The position numbers and the translations under genes were made by a program. This document shows, piece by piece, positions 35,245-46,082 of a stretch of 64,000 nucleotides of DNA; position 1 is the first letter of the stretch, and each line of letters opens with the position of its first letter. Under the pieces are notes generated by a model. The model was given only the letters and a program-made list of their open reading frames with translations. It was not told where the DNA came from and ran no database searches. The stretch is from Callorhinus ursinus (Eukaryota; Chordata; Mammalia; Carnivora; Otariidae): contig NW_020312827.1 in assembly GCF_003265705.1 (NCBI RefSeq), forward strand, positions 23,044,896 to 23,108,895, written 5' to 3'.

Positions 35245-35810
35245 TGGGCTGCTTTGAAATGCCAAACACCACTCCTAGCCTTCACCAGGGGCTCAGGGTC
35301 ATAAGGAATCGGAGTAGGGTTTTAACAGTCTGGGTGTAAACCCCCTAGAAATGGGACCATTACTCCCAGAGCAGAAACTGATGTCCCTGAGGTATCTTAG
35401 AGTCATCTGGAGACCCTATGGTTGTTCCTCAATCCATCCTCTTTCCACTAAGGCTGCACTGATCCAGAGTGATAGATCAGACATGAAGAGTTAAAACAAT
35501 GACTCAGTTCACTTTCTTCTCTGTGTCACCCCTGCTCATTCAGGGCATCAGTCCCTAGTGACCACGATAACCATGAAGGAAGCAGGTGGCCTGGACAGAA
35601 GGCCAAGAAAAGAGGAGAGAAGAATTGATGAAACAGTAAGTCAGGTTCTAAAATCTGAGGCATGGGTCACTTGGGAGAAGGAAGTTCGCTTGCCAAATTT
35701 GGGCGTATATTTCCTTGGAATTAAAAAATCAGTTAATATGAAAAGCCAACCAAACTTTCTTGCAAGGAGAAGTCCCTACATCCTCTAGGGATTCAAAAAG
35801 AAATTTTCTT
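35245..35810. other. Unique sequence, no gene seen
   Basis: No gene or clear repeat recognised. Confidence 0.4.
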
Positions 35811-35813
35811 TCT

Positions 35814-35961
35814 GGGGCACCTGGGTGGCTCAGGCAGGTAAGCGTCTGCCTTCAGCTCAGGTCATGATCTCGGGTTCCTGGGATCGAGCCCTGCATTCAC
35901 ACTGGGCTTTCTGCTCAGGAGGGAGTCTACTTCTCCCTCTCCCTGCCACTCTGCCTACAGG
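35814..35961 (+). mobile_element. CAN SINE, 3' end replaced by a tetranucleotide tract
   Basis: Head GGGGCACCTGGGTGGCTCAG, 'gccttcagctcaggtcatgatctcgggttcctgggatcgagcc' and a CT-rich middle to 'ctgcctacag'. The tail is absent and a GGAT/GGAA tract follows at once. CTTTCT before the element (35808-35813) and CTTTCT after the tract (36101-36106) may be remnant target-site copies. Confidence 0.93.
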
Positions 35962-36095
35962 ATGGAAGGATGGATGGATGGATGGATGGATGGATGGATG
36001 GAAGGAAGGAAGGAAGGAAGGAAGGGAGGGAGGAAGGGAGGGAGGGAGGGAGGGAGGGAGGGAGGGAGGGAGGGAGGGAGGAAGGAAGGAAGGAA
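35962..36095. repeat. Compound (GGAT)n-(GGAA)n-(GGGA)n-(GGAA)n microsatellite
   Basis: About 134 bp: GGAT repeats to about 36001, GGAA repeats to about 36024, GGGA repeats with one GGAA interruption to about 36080, then GGAA again. The plus strand is purine-rich throughout. GGAA arrays are known docking sites for ETS-family proteins; relevance here is inferred only. A repetitive open frame across it is an artefact. Confidence 0.96.
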
Positions 36096-36099
36096 GACT

Positions 36100-37185
36100 G
36101 CTTTCTGAAGGTGATAGTACCAGGAGTGATTTCTACAGAATTAGTCCCTGGGAGTGTTTGAAAGGAGGATGACAGAAGACCTTGAGCCTCCGCATGAGCT
36201 GCAGGTCAGCAGCACATCTCAGATGACTTCCTCATGATTCATCCAGAACAGCAAACCTGACACCTGTGTCCATCCGAGAATGCCACCTCAAGGTAGGCAG
36301 AGGTAGCTCCAAAGTAACGGTTAGCATTTTCCCAACCTTTCTGTATGACCTCATTTTCTGAGGCAGGATCTTAATCTTCAAGGAGAAATTCAAGGAGGGG
36401 AGAATTTAACTGAGCATGTTAGGAACCCAGATGTGAAGGAGAACAAACAGAATAAACCTTTTTAACACCTGTATCTACACCAACTGGTAGAATGAATCAA
36501 GATGGAAGAAGATGGGTGCCAAAAGGAGTCTACTTTCAAAACATCAATTTTCTTCAGGCTACAGAAAGACAAACTTCCATGAAGGACTGCCCTCATTCGC
36601 TAGCCATAACGGAAAACGGACTGTCATTAAGAAGCTCTGTATTTCACTCCAGAGTTGCCGTATGACCAAAAAGAATGGTTCTGGGCATTGTTAGAGAACT
36701 TCAGGAAGAGAGGCCATCTTGCAAACAGATTTCTCTTAACCTAGAAAGTTTGTTGGCCTCTTTTATACTCATTGACATTACTGTAATAATGTGTTTAAAA
36801 ACTGTCCAGAAGAATGCAGATATTCCGTTAAAATAAAATTTAGGTTAAAAACCATATCCAGATTCTCTGTTAGAGATTACCATTATGCAGCTCCTGGATC
36901 CATGGAGGCAAATGTCAGAGGCCAAATAAAGCTGATGAAACCCTAACTAGGGCAGTGTAGTATAACGAGTCTGCTTAAGAAAATGTTTGAAAAGCAGAAT
37001 TGCAAGACCTGGTGACAAATTAGAGGTGAAAGGTAGAAGGGCAAGGGGGATGAGCAAGAGAAAGAGGTATAGGTAATTACCAAGGGATGGAGTAAATGGA
37101 AATCTTTTATTCTCTCCACTCATGTCTACTCTTCTAATGAGAAAGAGCAGAGTACCCTTCGTGGGGCAGAGAGTGAATTCCGATT
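36100..37185. other. Unique sequence, no gene seen
   Basis: No gene or clear repeat recognised; AT-rich at 36720-36860. Confidence 0.4.
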
Positions 37186-37189
37186 TCGA

Positions 37190-37480
37190 TGCGTTATTTG
37201 AGGGACTCGTGAGACAAATAGGTGGAGATGCCTAAGAGGAAGCTGGAAACACAGGTCCAGACCCCAGAGGAGTGATCCAGGCTAGCAGTTAGAACTTGAG
37301 ACTCATTAACATTGAAGTGACGGTTGAGATTGTCCAGAAAGAAGAGGTTAGAAGAAGAAAAAGGGGAGCAAGGACAGAATTTTCAGGAACATGAGCACTT
37401 CATAAGCAACCCAAGGAAGTAAAACTCCAAAGGTGAAAGGAAGAGGGTACCCACATGTCACAGATGCCAAAGTTAAAGAA
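37190..37480 (-). mobile_element. Ancient LINE-type repeat fragment, family unresolved
   Basis: Phrases 'gtggagatgcctaagaggaagctggaaacacaggtccagacc', 'cattaacattgaagtgacggttgagattg' and 'gggagcaaggacagaattttcaggaacatgagca' appear in the order of the same large old repeat family as the 22140-22960 block, but from a part further along it. Name uncertain. Confidence 0.45.
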
Positions 37481-37484
37481 AGTA

Positions 37485-39790
37485 ATCCACCTAGAAGGGG
37501 ATGTGGTTCTAAGGCTTCTCAACTCTGAAACCAGGTATGAACAGAGGGGCCAGTAATTAAAAGGAAGACGGAAAGGGAGTCCCAAAAGGACAAGTAGCAT
37601 ACATTTCTGACTTTATTACAGTATGTGTGACAGCAAAGATTGTTGTGAGGGAAATATAAATATCTGTAAGTTGGGGCATTTTTAGCAAGTGCTGGTAGGA
37701 GCCACCTGCTCTCCCATAAGTCCCAGCCATACCTCCCTATTTGTGCTGCTGTGTTAACAACCGGACTGGGAATGAGAAAGCTGGGCAAGAGAAAGTGGGT
37801 CAAATACTGGTGGTTCTACTGTTGGGCACCCAAGACCAGTGTCAATATAGGAAAAAAACTGGGTAATAAATGAATTTGTTCTTCGGGCCCCCTGTATATC
37901 CCGCCTTCCTATGTGACCCTTCCTCTCTTATCCCTAAAGTACATGCCTAATCTGGTTTCCCAGCCATCTGTGAGCTGGAAAAGAATGGAATGACCTGCAG
38001 TGTAATAAAGTGCTTCCAGAAATTTCTAAGTCCCCTCATACTATCCACGGTCTGGCCCAGCCTATAGCTACAGGTGACAGCACACTATATTCCCACCACC
38101 ACCCAACATGCCTCTCCTCCTGGGGCCTCCTTCCCTCCTGCTGATTTTTCTTCTCTTCCCTATCCATTTTACCCTGTCCCAGCAAATACCTTAGAATCAA
38201 CACAGGCATCCCTGGTGTGTTAGCTCACAGGGGCTTCCCCAAGGCTAAAAAGACTTATGCAGAGAGTGAATATTGAGTGTCAATCTGGGCTATAGAGACA
38301 AAAAGTCAGCAGGATTGGGTGAATAACTGAAACAGAGGTTGGCCATGTTAGGGTAGGGCTAGGGGCTGGAGACAGAATAAAAGAGTGATTCGGAATAAAA
38401 TGGTGATTCTGCAGCTTAGGAGGCAGGAAGTTTGTGGGCAAGGAGCATGGGCTTCAGTGTTATAGAATCATCGATAAAATGTTTACTTTTAGTAAACTAG
38501 AAGAGACCAGATTGTTGCATGTTAACTATATACTGGGAAGAGTAGGGAGTGAGAAATAAGATTAAATTCCATTGTGAACTAAGAAAGGTAATTCAAACTC
38601 TTCATTTTCAAACAGAGAAATGCAACAGGCCCTAAAGAAGGACCATTGAAACCCTCAATAGTGTCACCACCATAAGGTACATTCCAAATGTCCATGGATA
38701 GAAAAACACTGTGTTTTCAAAGGATCATTATTCAATGATATGAAATGTCTTATTTCTCCCCATTTCCTTTCATGATCTAAACTGTCGGAAGGGGAAGTAG
38801 AAGGAAGGGCTTTTGGGTGGTGTAAATTGGGCATTCCTGCCCAAAGGATAAGGGAGTTGGCATACCAAATTTAGCCTTGCCCATGCCTCATCAACTTTTG
38901 GAATACCTCCTGGCATTCAAGGTCATGCTGCATATCTACTCGTCCCACTACACTCTTTAGCCTCTCCACACCTGAATCCTATTGCTTAAGTGCCTGTTAC
39001 AAAGGGCAAAAGTCAGAGTAAGGGAACCCTACTGAGAACTCTCTGCCTGAGCCCATTATCAACAGCACGTATGAAATCTCCAGAAACCCATCTCTCTTTT
39101 TGTAATTAGAGTCTAGGATTCTAGCCTTCTTGGAATAATCCCCACCAGGACCCATCTTCGATTCTACTTGAAAAATCATCTGAAGTCTGAACCACGATAA
39201 TATATTCTGCAAAGAACCTGAGTCCCAGAGATGGCAAGTACCCCAGACTGCCTTGCTCCTCTGCAAACCTTAGCCAATCACTAAGATGTTGGCTCCTTCT
39301 GCTACAACTGCATACAACCCTCTCTTCAAAGCCAAATGTTAAAGCGCCTCATCCATATTAACCAGCTCCCCTTGGGAAGTGTTAATTGGAAAACCACGTA
39401 ACGATATCTGTTTGCTAGAGACAACATCTAACTGAGGTGGAAGCTGACTGTGACAAATGTGGGACTGTGACAGCAGATTCCAGGTGCCTTAGCTGCCCCA
39501 GAACACAGACACCTGACCCCAGAAGCAGCATGCACATCCCAGCTCTGCAGCTGTGTATTGCAGAACCAGGCAAAACACAACCTCTCTGTGGTCCAGATCT
39601 GACCCCCAGAAATAGAAGGGAGGATGCACCCTCTGCATCCTCTCAAGTCAGGAGGTGTGCTGCAAGGAGCCCCTGAGCTCCCTTCATGCTCTGTCCCAGG
39701 GGTACTCTGTGAACCCTGGCTCTTGCCTCAGCTGTAATTCCAAGCCCACACAAGTAGAACTGTGTGGGAGTTGCTGTGCAGTCGGCTCCA
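37485..39790. other. Unique sequence, no gene seen
   Basis: Mixed sequence. The part 38290-38480 contains G-rich phrases that could be more of the old repeat. Frames at 39428-39864 (70-80 codons, open on both strands) have no recognisable family. No exon supported. Confidence 0.35.
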
Positions 39791-39796
39791 CTCTGG

Positions 39797-39810
39797 CCAC
39801 TAGAGGGCAA
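39797..39810 (+). promoter_or_regulatory. CTCF-like motif
   Basis: CCACTAGAGGGCAA matches 13 of 14 positions of the CTCF core CCASYAGRKGGCRS (last base A instead of C/G). It sits in non-repetitive sequence. Binding is inference. Confidence 0.4.
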
Positions 39811-40169
39811 CAGAGTCACATGCACGCCATGGGCTCTGGTTCCATTCCCTGCCAAGAAGAGTAAATTGTACACAGACATACTGCCATGTTTCTAAAATTG
39901 AAGGCTACGGTAATTATCCATGAAAATGAGGAATTCAGGATCTGCTACTTTGTAAGGTTGTCCAGGCTCTGCTTTATCTTGTCAACTTGTCTCTTCACGT
40001 TGGCCCACAGCTGTGAGCCAGCGACCTTTTGAGTTCTGCATCGTGAAGAGGGAGTCTTAAAGTCCCTCTGCTTCTAATTCCACCGATGCCAGCATTAGTA
40101 ACCCACCACCCGTGTCTTTCTAGATGGCAACAACCTGCCAAGGTACAACCGACTGCTGCTTGTACCCAC

Positions 40170-40448
40170 TTGACTCATGGGACAGTTTGCATCCCCTTGA
40201 ACCATGGCCATTCCTTGCAACCCCTTACGTTAGGGACACCCTTAAATGCCCCTGAACCATGGCCACCCCCCTATATCCCCTTGACCATGAGTATCCCTCA
40301 TGTCTCCCTTGACCATAGATGTTCCTTGCATCTCCCTTAACTGTGGCCACCTCCCTATATCCCCTTGACCATGAGTACCCCTCATGTCTCCCTTGACCAT
40401 AGCTGTTCCTTGCATCTCCCTGAACCATGGCCACCTCTTATATTCTCT
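40170..40448. repeat. 28-bp minisatellite, 10 copies, with 84-bp higher-order unit
   Basis: Ten consecutive units of 28 bp (first one 27) start at 40170, 40197, 40225, 40253, 40281, 40309, 40337, 40365, 40393 and 40421. Units begin TTGACCAT or TGAACCAT and end CCC. Units 4-5-6 (40253-40336) are nearly copied as 7-8-9 (40337-40420), and unit 10 again resembles 4 and 7, giving an 84-bp higher-order period. Because 84 is a multiple of three, a spurious minus-strand frame of 69 codons with a 28-residue repeat runs through it. Confidence 0.95.
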
Positions 40449-40534
40449 TGAAAGGGTTCAGATTGAGGAGAAAATACTGAGTTGGGTTGGGGGATGGTGG
40501 TGATAAAAGAGAGGACACACAGAAAGAAGGAAAT

Positions 40535-40665
40535 CCATCTTTCGATCCATAACCTTAGAAAGTTCCTTGGAAATATCTAATCCAATTCTCCTACTTGAGA
40601 GGCCAAGGAGTGAAGGCCCAAAGAATTTTTGAACTAGGTAATGACGAAGCCAGGCCTAGCCCTGA
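40535..40665 (-). mobile_element. Possible MIR fragment
   Basis: 'cttggaaatatctaatccaattctcctacttgagaggccaaggagtgaaggccc' and 'ttgaactaggtaatgacgaagccaggcctagccctgag' resemble a reversed MIR. Diverged. Confidence 0.45.
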
Positions 40666-40669
40666 GATG

Positions 40670-41830
40670 TTAGGTCCCCGGGATCTTCTTTCCTCTACCT
40701 CATGGATCCTCAGTGGGGCTCTTTGTGAGATACAAGATAGGGGTGTAGGTAGAAAGTTGGGGGAGGGGGCAGGGCGGTGGGTGAGAAGGGTTTCACTGTG
40801 TCCTGAACAAGCAGATTCAGATGCCCAGAAAGAAACAGCAAAGGGCTTTCGGGTCATGAAAAAATATTAACCAGTGACATCCCAGGAAAGGTTTGTGGCT
40901 ACTCGATAAATACAGATACGGAGACAAGCAAGACAGCCTTTATTTGGAGCCCATTCTCAAACTGTGGAGTTAGAAAAGGATTTCTTCAGTTTTTGTAATC
41001 ACATTATAGTACTTTAGGTTAAATTTAAGACACTATTTACTTCTCTCTCCTTTGAAGAATAGATTCTTATCTTTAATTATAGAAAGGAAAGATTTGTTTC
41101 TTCTGAAAGAAATTTCAGACACCAGTGAAGTTTGGAGGGACATTTTAGTAGAGAGCATTTCTGAAGTCAGATCCATCATTCAGCAACCTTTTCCTCAGCC
41201 CTTCCTATAAGGCTGATCCTGCATCCAAGATCCGGATCCTGCCTTTACTATGCTGATCCAGCATGCAAGACTGCCTCACTCCCCCCAAAATCTTCTCCAG
41301 CAATGAGCTGGGTTGTATTTCAGATGATGGTCAAAAAAAACAGTAAGAGGGTATTCCCAAATATTCTGCCCTGTGGAGCTGGAATCCCGGGACTTCCCCA
41401 GCCTCCTCTGTGCTGCCCAAGGTCAAACAACAGCGAAAATCTTTGCAGGTCCCTTCTTACTATTTGATCTTCTGTAGCCACCACTTGAGTTTCCTCCTCT
41501 TCATTTCTGTTAATTAATTATTCTGTTTAGACTGTACCCTCAGAGCCCTGACAGGGGTGGGAGAAGGGTAATGAAGTTATTATATTGATTCTAAAGTGTA
41601 ATGATGCCAAGAAGTGAACAAAGGACGTCTGAGTAACTGAATAAGTACCCACGCGTCTCCCCACCTCACTTTAATAATCCCAAGGTGCATCCCTGGCTGT
41701 TTGCTTATGCAACCTTGAGGTCACTTACAGATCTCTCCAGGCCTCTTTAAGACTACCACGTACAACACTCTCACGGTTCCGCAAATCGGTGTTGTCAGGG
41801 GCAAAATAATGATGGTTTAGTTTTATTAGT
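40670..41830. other. Unique sequence, no gene seen
   Basis: GC-richer at 40670-40800 with opposing open frames of about 90 codons. At 41209-41285 GCTGATCCTGCATCCAAGA and GCTGATCCAGCATGCAAGA form a loose direct repeat. Nothing else recognised. Confidence 0.4.
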
Positions 41831-41834
41831 GGTG

Positions 41835-41995
41835 TAAGGATTAGAAATAATGCATTTATGTAGTATTTTTATGAAACCACTTTCACATCTATTATCTTAT
41901 GGAATTCTGACAAGGAACCTGAGAGGTGTCTGGAGGGGGTCTGATGACCTCTGCTTCACAGATGGGGAACCACAGCACAGAGTTCACTAACGCCT
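41835..41995 (-). mobile_element. Possible MIR-type fragment
   Basis: 'catttatgtagtatttttatgaaaccactttcacatctattatcttatggaattctgacaagg' and 'cctctgcttcacagatggggaaccacagcacagag' fit a reversed MIR-family element. Confidence 0.5.
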
Positions 41996-41999
41996 ACCT

Positions 42000-42635
42000 C
42001 GGCCACAGGGCTGATGCTGTACCGCAGCAGGGCCCACTCGCCCTAAGATCAAGCACTCCCATCTCCCTTCACTAACATAGGCTAAAATGGCCGAGAGAGC
42101 TGGGGAAGGGCCCCATCCCAATGGAATCTCAAACTTCCATTTCCATTTCAGTTCTGGATCTGAAGGCACTGCGCAGCAGTAACCCCCAGGGCAGAGACAG
42201 AAGAGAGAAGGAAGCAGAGAATAGTTTGCACTGGAACACTTTAACCCAGGCTTCTTAACCTCGCACACTGACATTTGGGGCCAGAGAATTACTTGCCGTG
42301 GGGGCTGTCCTGTGCCCTGTAGCATGGTTAGCAGCATCCCAGGTCACTACCCACTAGATGTCAACAGCACTCCTACCTGCCTTCCAGTGTGACAAGCAGG
42401 ACGGTCCCCAGATATCACCAACTGCCCCCTTGGGGTGCAAAATTGCCCTTGGATTAACACATGTTATGATATGTAGCCGGTCTCTGAACATTTCTCTCCT
42501 TCCCTTCCCACCTCTACCTCTACCCCAGGAGGCATTTCCTGAGCTATTCATCCTTAACCAAAACTGCCAAAGGTCCATGTCTCTTAGGAGTTTGAAGCTC
42601 ATCTCCATTTCTTCCAAGTCTTCTTGGAGGATTAT
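42000..42635. other. Unique sequence, no gene seen
   Basis: Minus-strand frames of 116 (41987-42337) and 173 codons (42354-42875, running into the MIR next door) show no known domain. Likely chance. Confidence 0.4.
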
Positions 42636-42639
42636 CTTA

Positions 42640-42795
42640 TCTGTTGGGGCCTCAGTTTCCTCACTTGTCAAATAATTATACCACCCCCCCTTCTGGATTA
42701 TGAGGATTAAATGAGAATTAAATGAGATGATGTCGAGAGCCTGTGCACAGGGTCCAGACCACAATAAGCATCCAATAACATAGAGCCAGTATGAC
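42640..42795 (+). mobile_element. MIR SINE
   Basis: 'ggcctcagtttcctcacttgtcaaataattatacc', 'tatgaggattaaatgagaattaaatgagatgatg', 'gcacagggtccagaccacaataagcatccaataaca' follow the MIR 3' half. A small internal duplication AATTAAATGAGA is present. Confidence 0.65.
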
Positions 42796-43079
42796 TCTGG
42801 AGGAAAGAAAAGGCCCTGGGGTAACGGTAGATAACAGAGGATGATTTCCCTTCCGGGAGAGACTGCTCCAGCCACCCGCTCAATCCACCTGCCTACAAGG
42901 CCCTGCCACTCAGCATCCCAGCAGAACTATTGTGTGCTTGGGGGAAAGGAGTAGCCTCACTCTGAATATGCAGGACTGTAGCAGACCACTAACAAGTTCT
43001 GCTTCTCCTTGGGTGAGTGTTTATCCTTGGATATTCAATTCTGTGACCTTCCTTAAAGCTTAACTTCCTAATTGATTTC

Positions 43080-43525
43080 TGCTGCCTGCAAGGCCCTACA
43101 AGATCTGGTTACTGTCTTTTCTACTACCCCTTAGGACACGCCACTTCTCCCCTGTTTGCTCCTTTTTCCCTTCCTGACTCAGGACCTTGCCCCTACAGTT
43201 CTCTCTGCTTGGAACAAATGTCCCCTGAAACATCTCACGGCTACTTCTTTTGCTAGAATGAGCTCTTGGCTTACATGCCACCTCTCTATAAAGGTCTTCC
43301 CTGACCTCCAAATCCAAGCAGCCTCAACTTCTGCTTTCCTTCTAACCCAGTATCCTCCCTCATTTTCATCTTAGCCCTCCTGTTTTGTCTCTATCTCCTT
43401 TTACAATATTATCTTCATGAAACCAAGGGCTTTGTTGTGTCCACCATGGTAAGCCTAAATGCTTAGAACAGTGTCAGGCCTGTAGTAAGTAGTCCAGAAT
43501 ATTGGTTGAATAAATGATGAAATGA
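43080..43525 (+). mobile_element. L2 LINE 3' end
   Basis: Forward L2 order: 'gcctgcaaggccctacaagatctgg', 'cagttctctctgcttggaacaaatgtcccc', 'aaaggtcttccctgacctcc', 'gaaaccaagggctttgttgtgtccacc', 'gcttagaacagtgtcaggcctgtagtaagtag', ending 'ttggttgaataaatgatgaaa'. Includes the true L2 terminus. Confidence 0.8.
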
Positions 43526-43699
43526 TGTCCTCAAGGGCAAGTCCCATGTCCTTATCACTACCATGGCTTCAGACATCAGATGACAGCACATACTCAATTT
43601 TATTTGTCGAGCACCAACTATGATCCCTGGAAGCTGCTAAGTCTCAGAAGACTCTTCCTAAAGGGGCCAGCTCTTGTCCTTGCAGAGGTGTCTTTTTCC

Positions 43700-44130
43700 T
43701 TTGTTCCAGTGTTGCCGAGACACAACTGGAATACATCACTGTATACGTTAAAGGTGTACAGTTTACATATATTATGAAATGATTGCCAGGACAGGTTCAG
43801 CTACCATCCATCTTCTCAAATCATTACCAAAAGAGAAGAAAGAAGGGTCAAAGAAAAAGGATTTCTCCTTGTGGGGAGAACTCACAGTATTCACGCTCTT
43901 AACATCGCCGTGTACCACGTGGCAGGGGTAGCTTCATCAGGCTGTACGTTAACATTCCTGGTAGTTATTTTTCTTAAAACTGGAAGTCTGTACCTTTTGA
44001 TCACATTCTTCCAATTCCCACTCTCTCCACCTCCCCCCACCTCAAGTCTGATCTCTTTTTCTAGGGGTTCGGTTGGTTCTCGTTTTAGGTTCCACGTATA
44101 AGCGAGATCATACAGGATTTGTCTTTCTCT
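43700..44130 (-). other. L1 3' UTR
   Basis: In the plus direction: 'aacgttaaaggtgtacagtt...' region, 'gtagttatttttcttaaaactggaagtctgtaccttttgatcaca' and 'aggttccacgtataagcgagatcatacagg'. These match reversed 3' UTR phrases of L1M elements. Confidence 0.7.
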
Positions 44131-44211
44131 GACCTATTTCACTGAAATGCCTTCAAGGTCCAACCATGTTGTTGCAAATGGTGAGATTTCCTCATTTTTT
44201 AATTTATATAC

Positions 44212-44246
44212 ACACACGCACGCGCGCACACACACACGCGCACATA
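44212..44246. repeat. Alternating (CA)/(CG) tract in the L1
   Basis: CACACACGCACGCGCGCAC followed by further CACACACGCGCACA gives an almost perfect alternating purine-pyrimidine run of about 35 bp with six CpG. This is classic Z-DNA-prone sequence and has retained CpG, which is unusual for an old element. Confidence 0.85.
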
Positions 44247-44436
44247 TATAATGGGGCATTATTTATATATCACAACTTCTTTATCCATTCACCACTGATG
44301 GACACTTAGGTTGTTTTCAAGTCTTGGCTACTGTCAACAATGCTGCTGTGAACACGGGGGTGCGGATATCTTTTCAAGTCAGTGTTTCCATTTCCTTGGG
44401 ATATATGCCCAGAAGGAGAATTGCTGGATCATGTGG

Positions 44437-44631
44437 TAGCTCTATTTTTAATTTTGTGAGGATCCGCCACACTGCTTTCCGTAGTGGCTGCACCAATTGC
44501 AATCCTAGCTCTATTTTTAATTTTGTGAGGATCCGCCACACTGCTNNNNNNNNNNGCAATCCTAGCTCTATTTTTAATTTTGTGAGGATCCGCCACACTG
44601 CTCTCCGTAGTGGCTGCACCAATTGCAATCC
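44437..44631. repeat. Three tandem copies of a 69-bp L1 ORF2 unit
   Basis: Unit A is 44437-44505, unit B 44506-44562 (contains the Ns) and unit C 44563-44631. Each starts TAGCTCTATTTTTAATTTTG and ends GCAATCC. A and C differ at one position (CTTTCCG versus CTCTCCG). In the ORF2 frame 69 bp is 23 codons, so the triplication is in frame. Unit B has 47 known bases, so about 22 are missing behind the 10-N placeholder. Confidence 0.9.
44546..44555. other. Assembly gap (10 N)
   Basis: Ten Ns inside the middle 69-bp unit. The flanking copies predict a true gap of about 22 bp, so the N count is a placeholder. Confidence 0.99.
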
Positions 44632-45886
44632 CACCATCAGTGCACAAGGGCTCCCTCTGCTCCACGTCTATGCCAGCACTTGTAATCTCTTGTCTTTTTG
44701 ATGATGGCCATTCTAACAGGTGTGAGGTGGTATCTCGCTGCGGTTTTAATTTGCATTTCCCTAATGACTAATGAGCATTCTTTCACGTACCTGATGGCCT
44801 TTATACAAAAGGCCTTTATCTTCCTTGAAGAAATATCTGTTCAGGGTCCTTTGCCCATTTTTTAATTGGGGTTTGGGGGGTTTTTGGCTTTGCGGGGGTT
44901 TGTTTGCTATTGAGTTGTAGGAGTTCTTTGTGTTTTTTGGATATTAACCCCTTATCACATACGTGGTTTGCAAATTCCTTTTCCCCTTCCATAGGCTGTC
45001 TTTTCACTTTTTGATGGTTCCTCTTGCTACACAAAGCTTTTTAGTTTGATGTACTCTCACTTGTCCATTTTTTAATTTGTTGCTTATGCTTTAGGTGTCA
45101 TATCCAAAAATCCATTACAAAGATCCATGTCAAGGAGCTTTGTTCTTATGTTTTCTTCTAGGAGCTTCATGGTTTCAAGTCTGACATTTAAATATTTAAT
45201 CCATTTTGAGTTAATTTTTGTGAGCGGGATACGACATTGGTCAAGTTTCATCCTTTGACATGTGAATATCCAGTTATCCCAGCACAACTTATTGAAGACA
45301 CCATGCTTTCACCACTGAATATTCTTGGCTCCCTTGTCACATATTAGTTGACCGTGTATGCCTAGGTTTATTTCTGGGCTCTCAATTCTATTCTATCGGG
45401 CAATTTGTCTGTTTTTATGCCAGTACCATACTGTTTTGATAGCATAGTATAGTATAGATCGTGTCTAGTACAACTTGAAATCAAAAAGTGTGATACCTCT
45501 TGCTTTATTCTTTCACTTCTTGCTAGTTGGGATCATTTGTAGTTCCATATAAATGTTAGGAGTGTTTTTTCTACTTCTGTAAAAAATGCCACTGGAATCC
45601 TGATAAGGATTACACTGAATCTATAAGATGGCTTTCAGTAGTATTAACATTCTAACAATATTAATTCTTCCAATCCATGAATGTAGGATATCTTTCCATT
45701 TATTTGTGTCTTCAATTTTTTTCATCAATGTCTTACAGTTTTCAGCTTAGAGATCTTTCACGTCCTTAAATTTATTCCTAAGTATTTTATTGTTTCTGAC
45801 GCTATTGTAAATGGGATCAATTTATTTCTTTTTCAGAAATTTCACTGTTAGTTCACATAAGTGGGCTACTGATTCTTGTTAAATTT

Positions 45887-46082
45887 TTTTTAAGATTTTT
45901 TTTTTTATTTGAGAGAAAGAGAATGAGAGAGAGAGAGAGAGCACATGAGAGGGGGGAGGGTCAGAGGGAGAAGCAGACTCCCCGCTGAGCAGGAAGCCCG
46001 ATGCGGGACTCGATCCCGGGACTCCAGGATCATGACCTGAGCCGAAGGCAGTCGCCTAACCAACTGAGCCATGCAGGCGCCC
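45887..46082 (-). mobile_element. CAN SINE inside the L1
   Basis: Reversed SINE: poly-T with TTTAAGATTTTTTTTTTTATTT, (GA)n, 'agcagactccccgctgagcaggaagcccgatgcgggactcgatcccggg', 'catgacctgagccgaaggcag', ending GAGCCATGCAGGCGCC. The target-site duplicates TCTTGTTAAATTT (45874-45886) and TCTTGTTAATTTT (46083-46095) flank it. It interrupts ORF2 between palm-domain segments. Confidence 0.96.

Noticed and set aside
35825..36172. 115-codon frame with Gly/Arg/Glu and Trp/Met/Asp repeats
   Set aside because: It begins in a CAN SINE and runs through the tetranucleotide array.
40225..40434. Repetitive 69-codon minus-strand frame with a 28-residue repeat
   Set aside because: It is only the 84-bp minisatellite period translated; no gene context.
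42421..42440. TGCCCCCTTGGGG as a reverse CTCF site
   Set aside because: Two key core positions do not fit.
42354..42875. 173-codon minus-strand frame
   Set aside because: Crosses a MIR fragment and has no recognisable domain.
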